Source of the DNA: Bacillota bacterium | GTDB taxonomy: Bacteria > Bacillota > Clostridia > Lachnospirales > Lachnospiraceae | Assembly (NCBI GenBank): GCA_023436225.1 | Contig: JAEZKA010000021.1 | Span: forward strand, 1-15,908 | Direction: 5' to 3' | Length of the DNA stretch: 15,908 nt | Shown: positions 15,782 to 15,908 of the stretch, piece after piece | Position numbering within the stretch: position 1 is the stretch's first letter | How the letters are laid out: each line of letters starts with the position of its first letter | The notes under the pieces: model-generated | The model's input: only the letters and a program-made list of their open reading frames with translations | Told to the model about the DNA's origin: nothing | Databases searched by the model: none | Position numbers and translations under genes: made by a program

Positions 15782-15908
15782 TGTAAATGATAAAATAAAA
15801 GTGTTCAATTAGTGGAAAATAAAAATGTACAAATAGTACCTTAATTGATATCCTCTTCCTAGGAGGGATAATCAATGGAAGCAGCTTTAGTTACTCAGTT
15901 GAACATTT
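15782..15908 (+). mobile_element. Left end of an insertion sequence, running off the window
   Basis: The ATPase frame stops making sense at about 15781. Just beyond lie repeated units: ATAAAAGTGTTCAATTAGT (15795-15813) and ATAAAAATGTACAAATAGT (15819-15837), identical at 16 of 19 places, plus a weaker TGTAAATGAT copy at 15782. Elements ending in TG with several about-20-base internal repeats are typical of the IS21 family, where they bind the transposase. A plus-strand gene with a strong ribosome site follows. The element is seen indirectly, since its other end and target duplication lie outside; the family assignment is tentative. Confidence 0.5.
15875..15908 (+). CDS. 5' end of a probable transposase gene (partial)
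   Basis: ATG at 15875 follows AGGAGG (15861-15866) by eight bases and opens MEAALVTQLNI before the window ends. Its place just inside the repeat-bearing end of an apparent insertion sequence makes a transposase the natural reading. Eleven residues are too few to confirm it. Confidence 0.5.
   Translation, partial: MEAALVTQLNI

Noticed and set aside
1..15908. CRISPR arrays, tRNA or rRNA genes
   Set aside because: No regularly spaced repeats and no tRNA- or rRNA-like sequences were seen on either strand by eye.

Overview
The window looks like the chromosome of a low-GC Gram-positive anaerobe of the Clostridia, most likely a Lachnospiraceae relative of Lachnoclostridium or Anaerocolumna. The grounds are AT-rich intergenic DNA, strong AGGAGG-type ribosome binding sites, sigma-A-like promoters, and the protein style of LysS, GreA, LysA and GuaA. 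This placement is by recognition only; no search was run.

Layout. The left edge (1-1600) is a graveyard. It holds the start of a minus-strand gene leaving the window, a broken ECF-type sigma factor, an unexplained 480-base stretch, and a minus-strand leader. The leader has a short peptide ORF, an intrinsic terminator exactly at its stop codon, further hairpins, and then a good ribosome site before a gene cut to 12 codons. Next come minus-strand housekeeping units: greA-lysS (1714-3774, consensus promoter) and a PHP-domain protein with diaminopimelate decarboxylase lysA (4229-6201). A divergent spacer leads to the plus-strand pair parE-parC, the two subunits of topoisomerase IV (6742-10939). 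A bidirectional terminator separates parC from a convergent araD. A minus-strand gene for a degenerate histidine-phosphotransfer (Hpt) protein follows, with its own terminator. Plus-strand guaA (GMP synthetase) comes next with a very strong terminator. The right edge carries the C-terminal part of an AAA_13-type ATPase, probably a former defence gene, cut by an insertion-sequence end whose transposase begins at 15875.

How the genes relate. The core genes serve translation and transcription (lysS, greA), lysine and cell-wall precursor synthesis (lysA), chromosome decatenation (parEC), pentose use (araD) and purine synthesis (guaA). They are ordinary and intact. The accessory content sits at the two edges, where gene decay and mobile DNA are visible. 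I did not find a complete new system. The best leads are the Hpt-like protein lacking its phospho-accepting histidine, the orphaned attenuator leader, and the interrupted AAA_13 gene with a possible anticodon-nuclease-like R-x3-E...H pattern.
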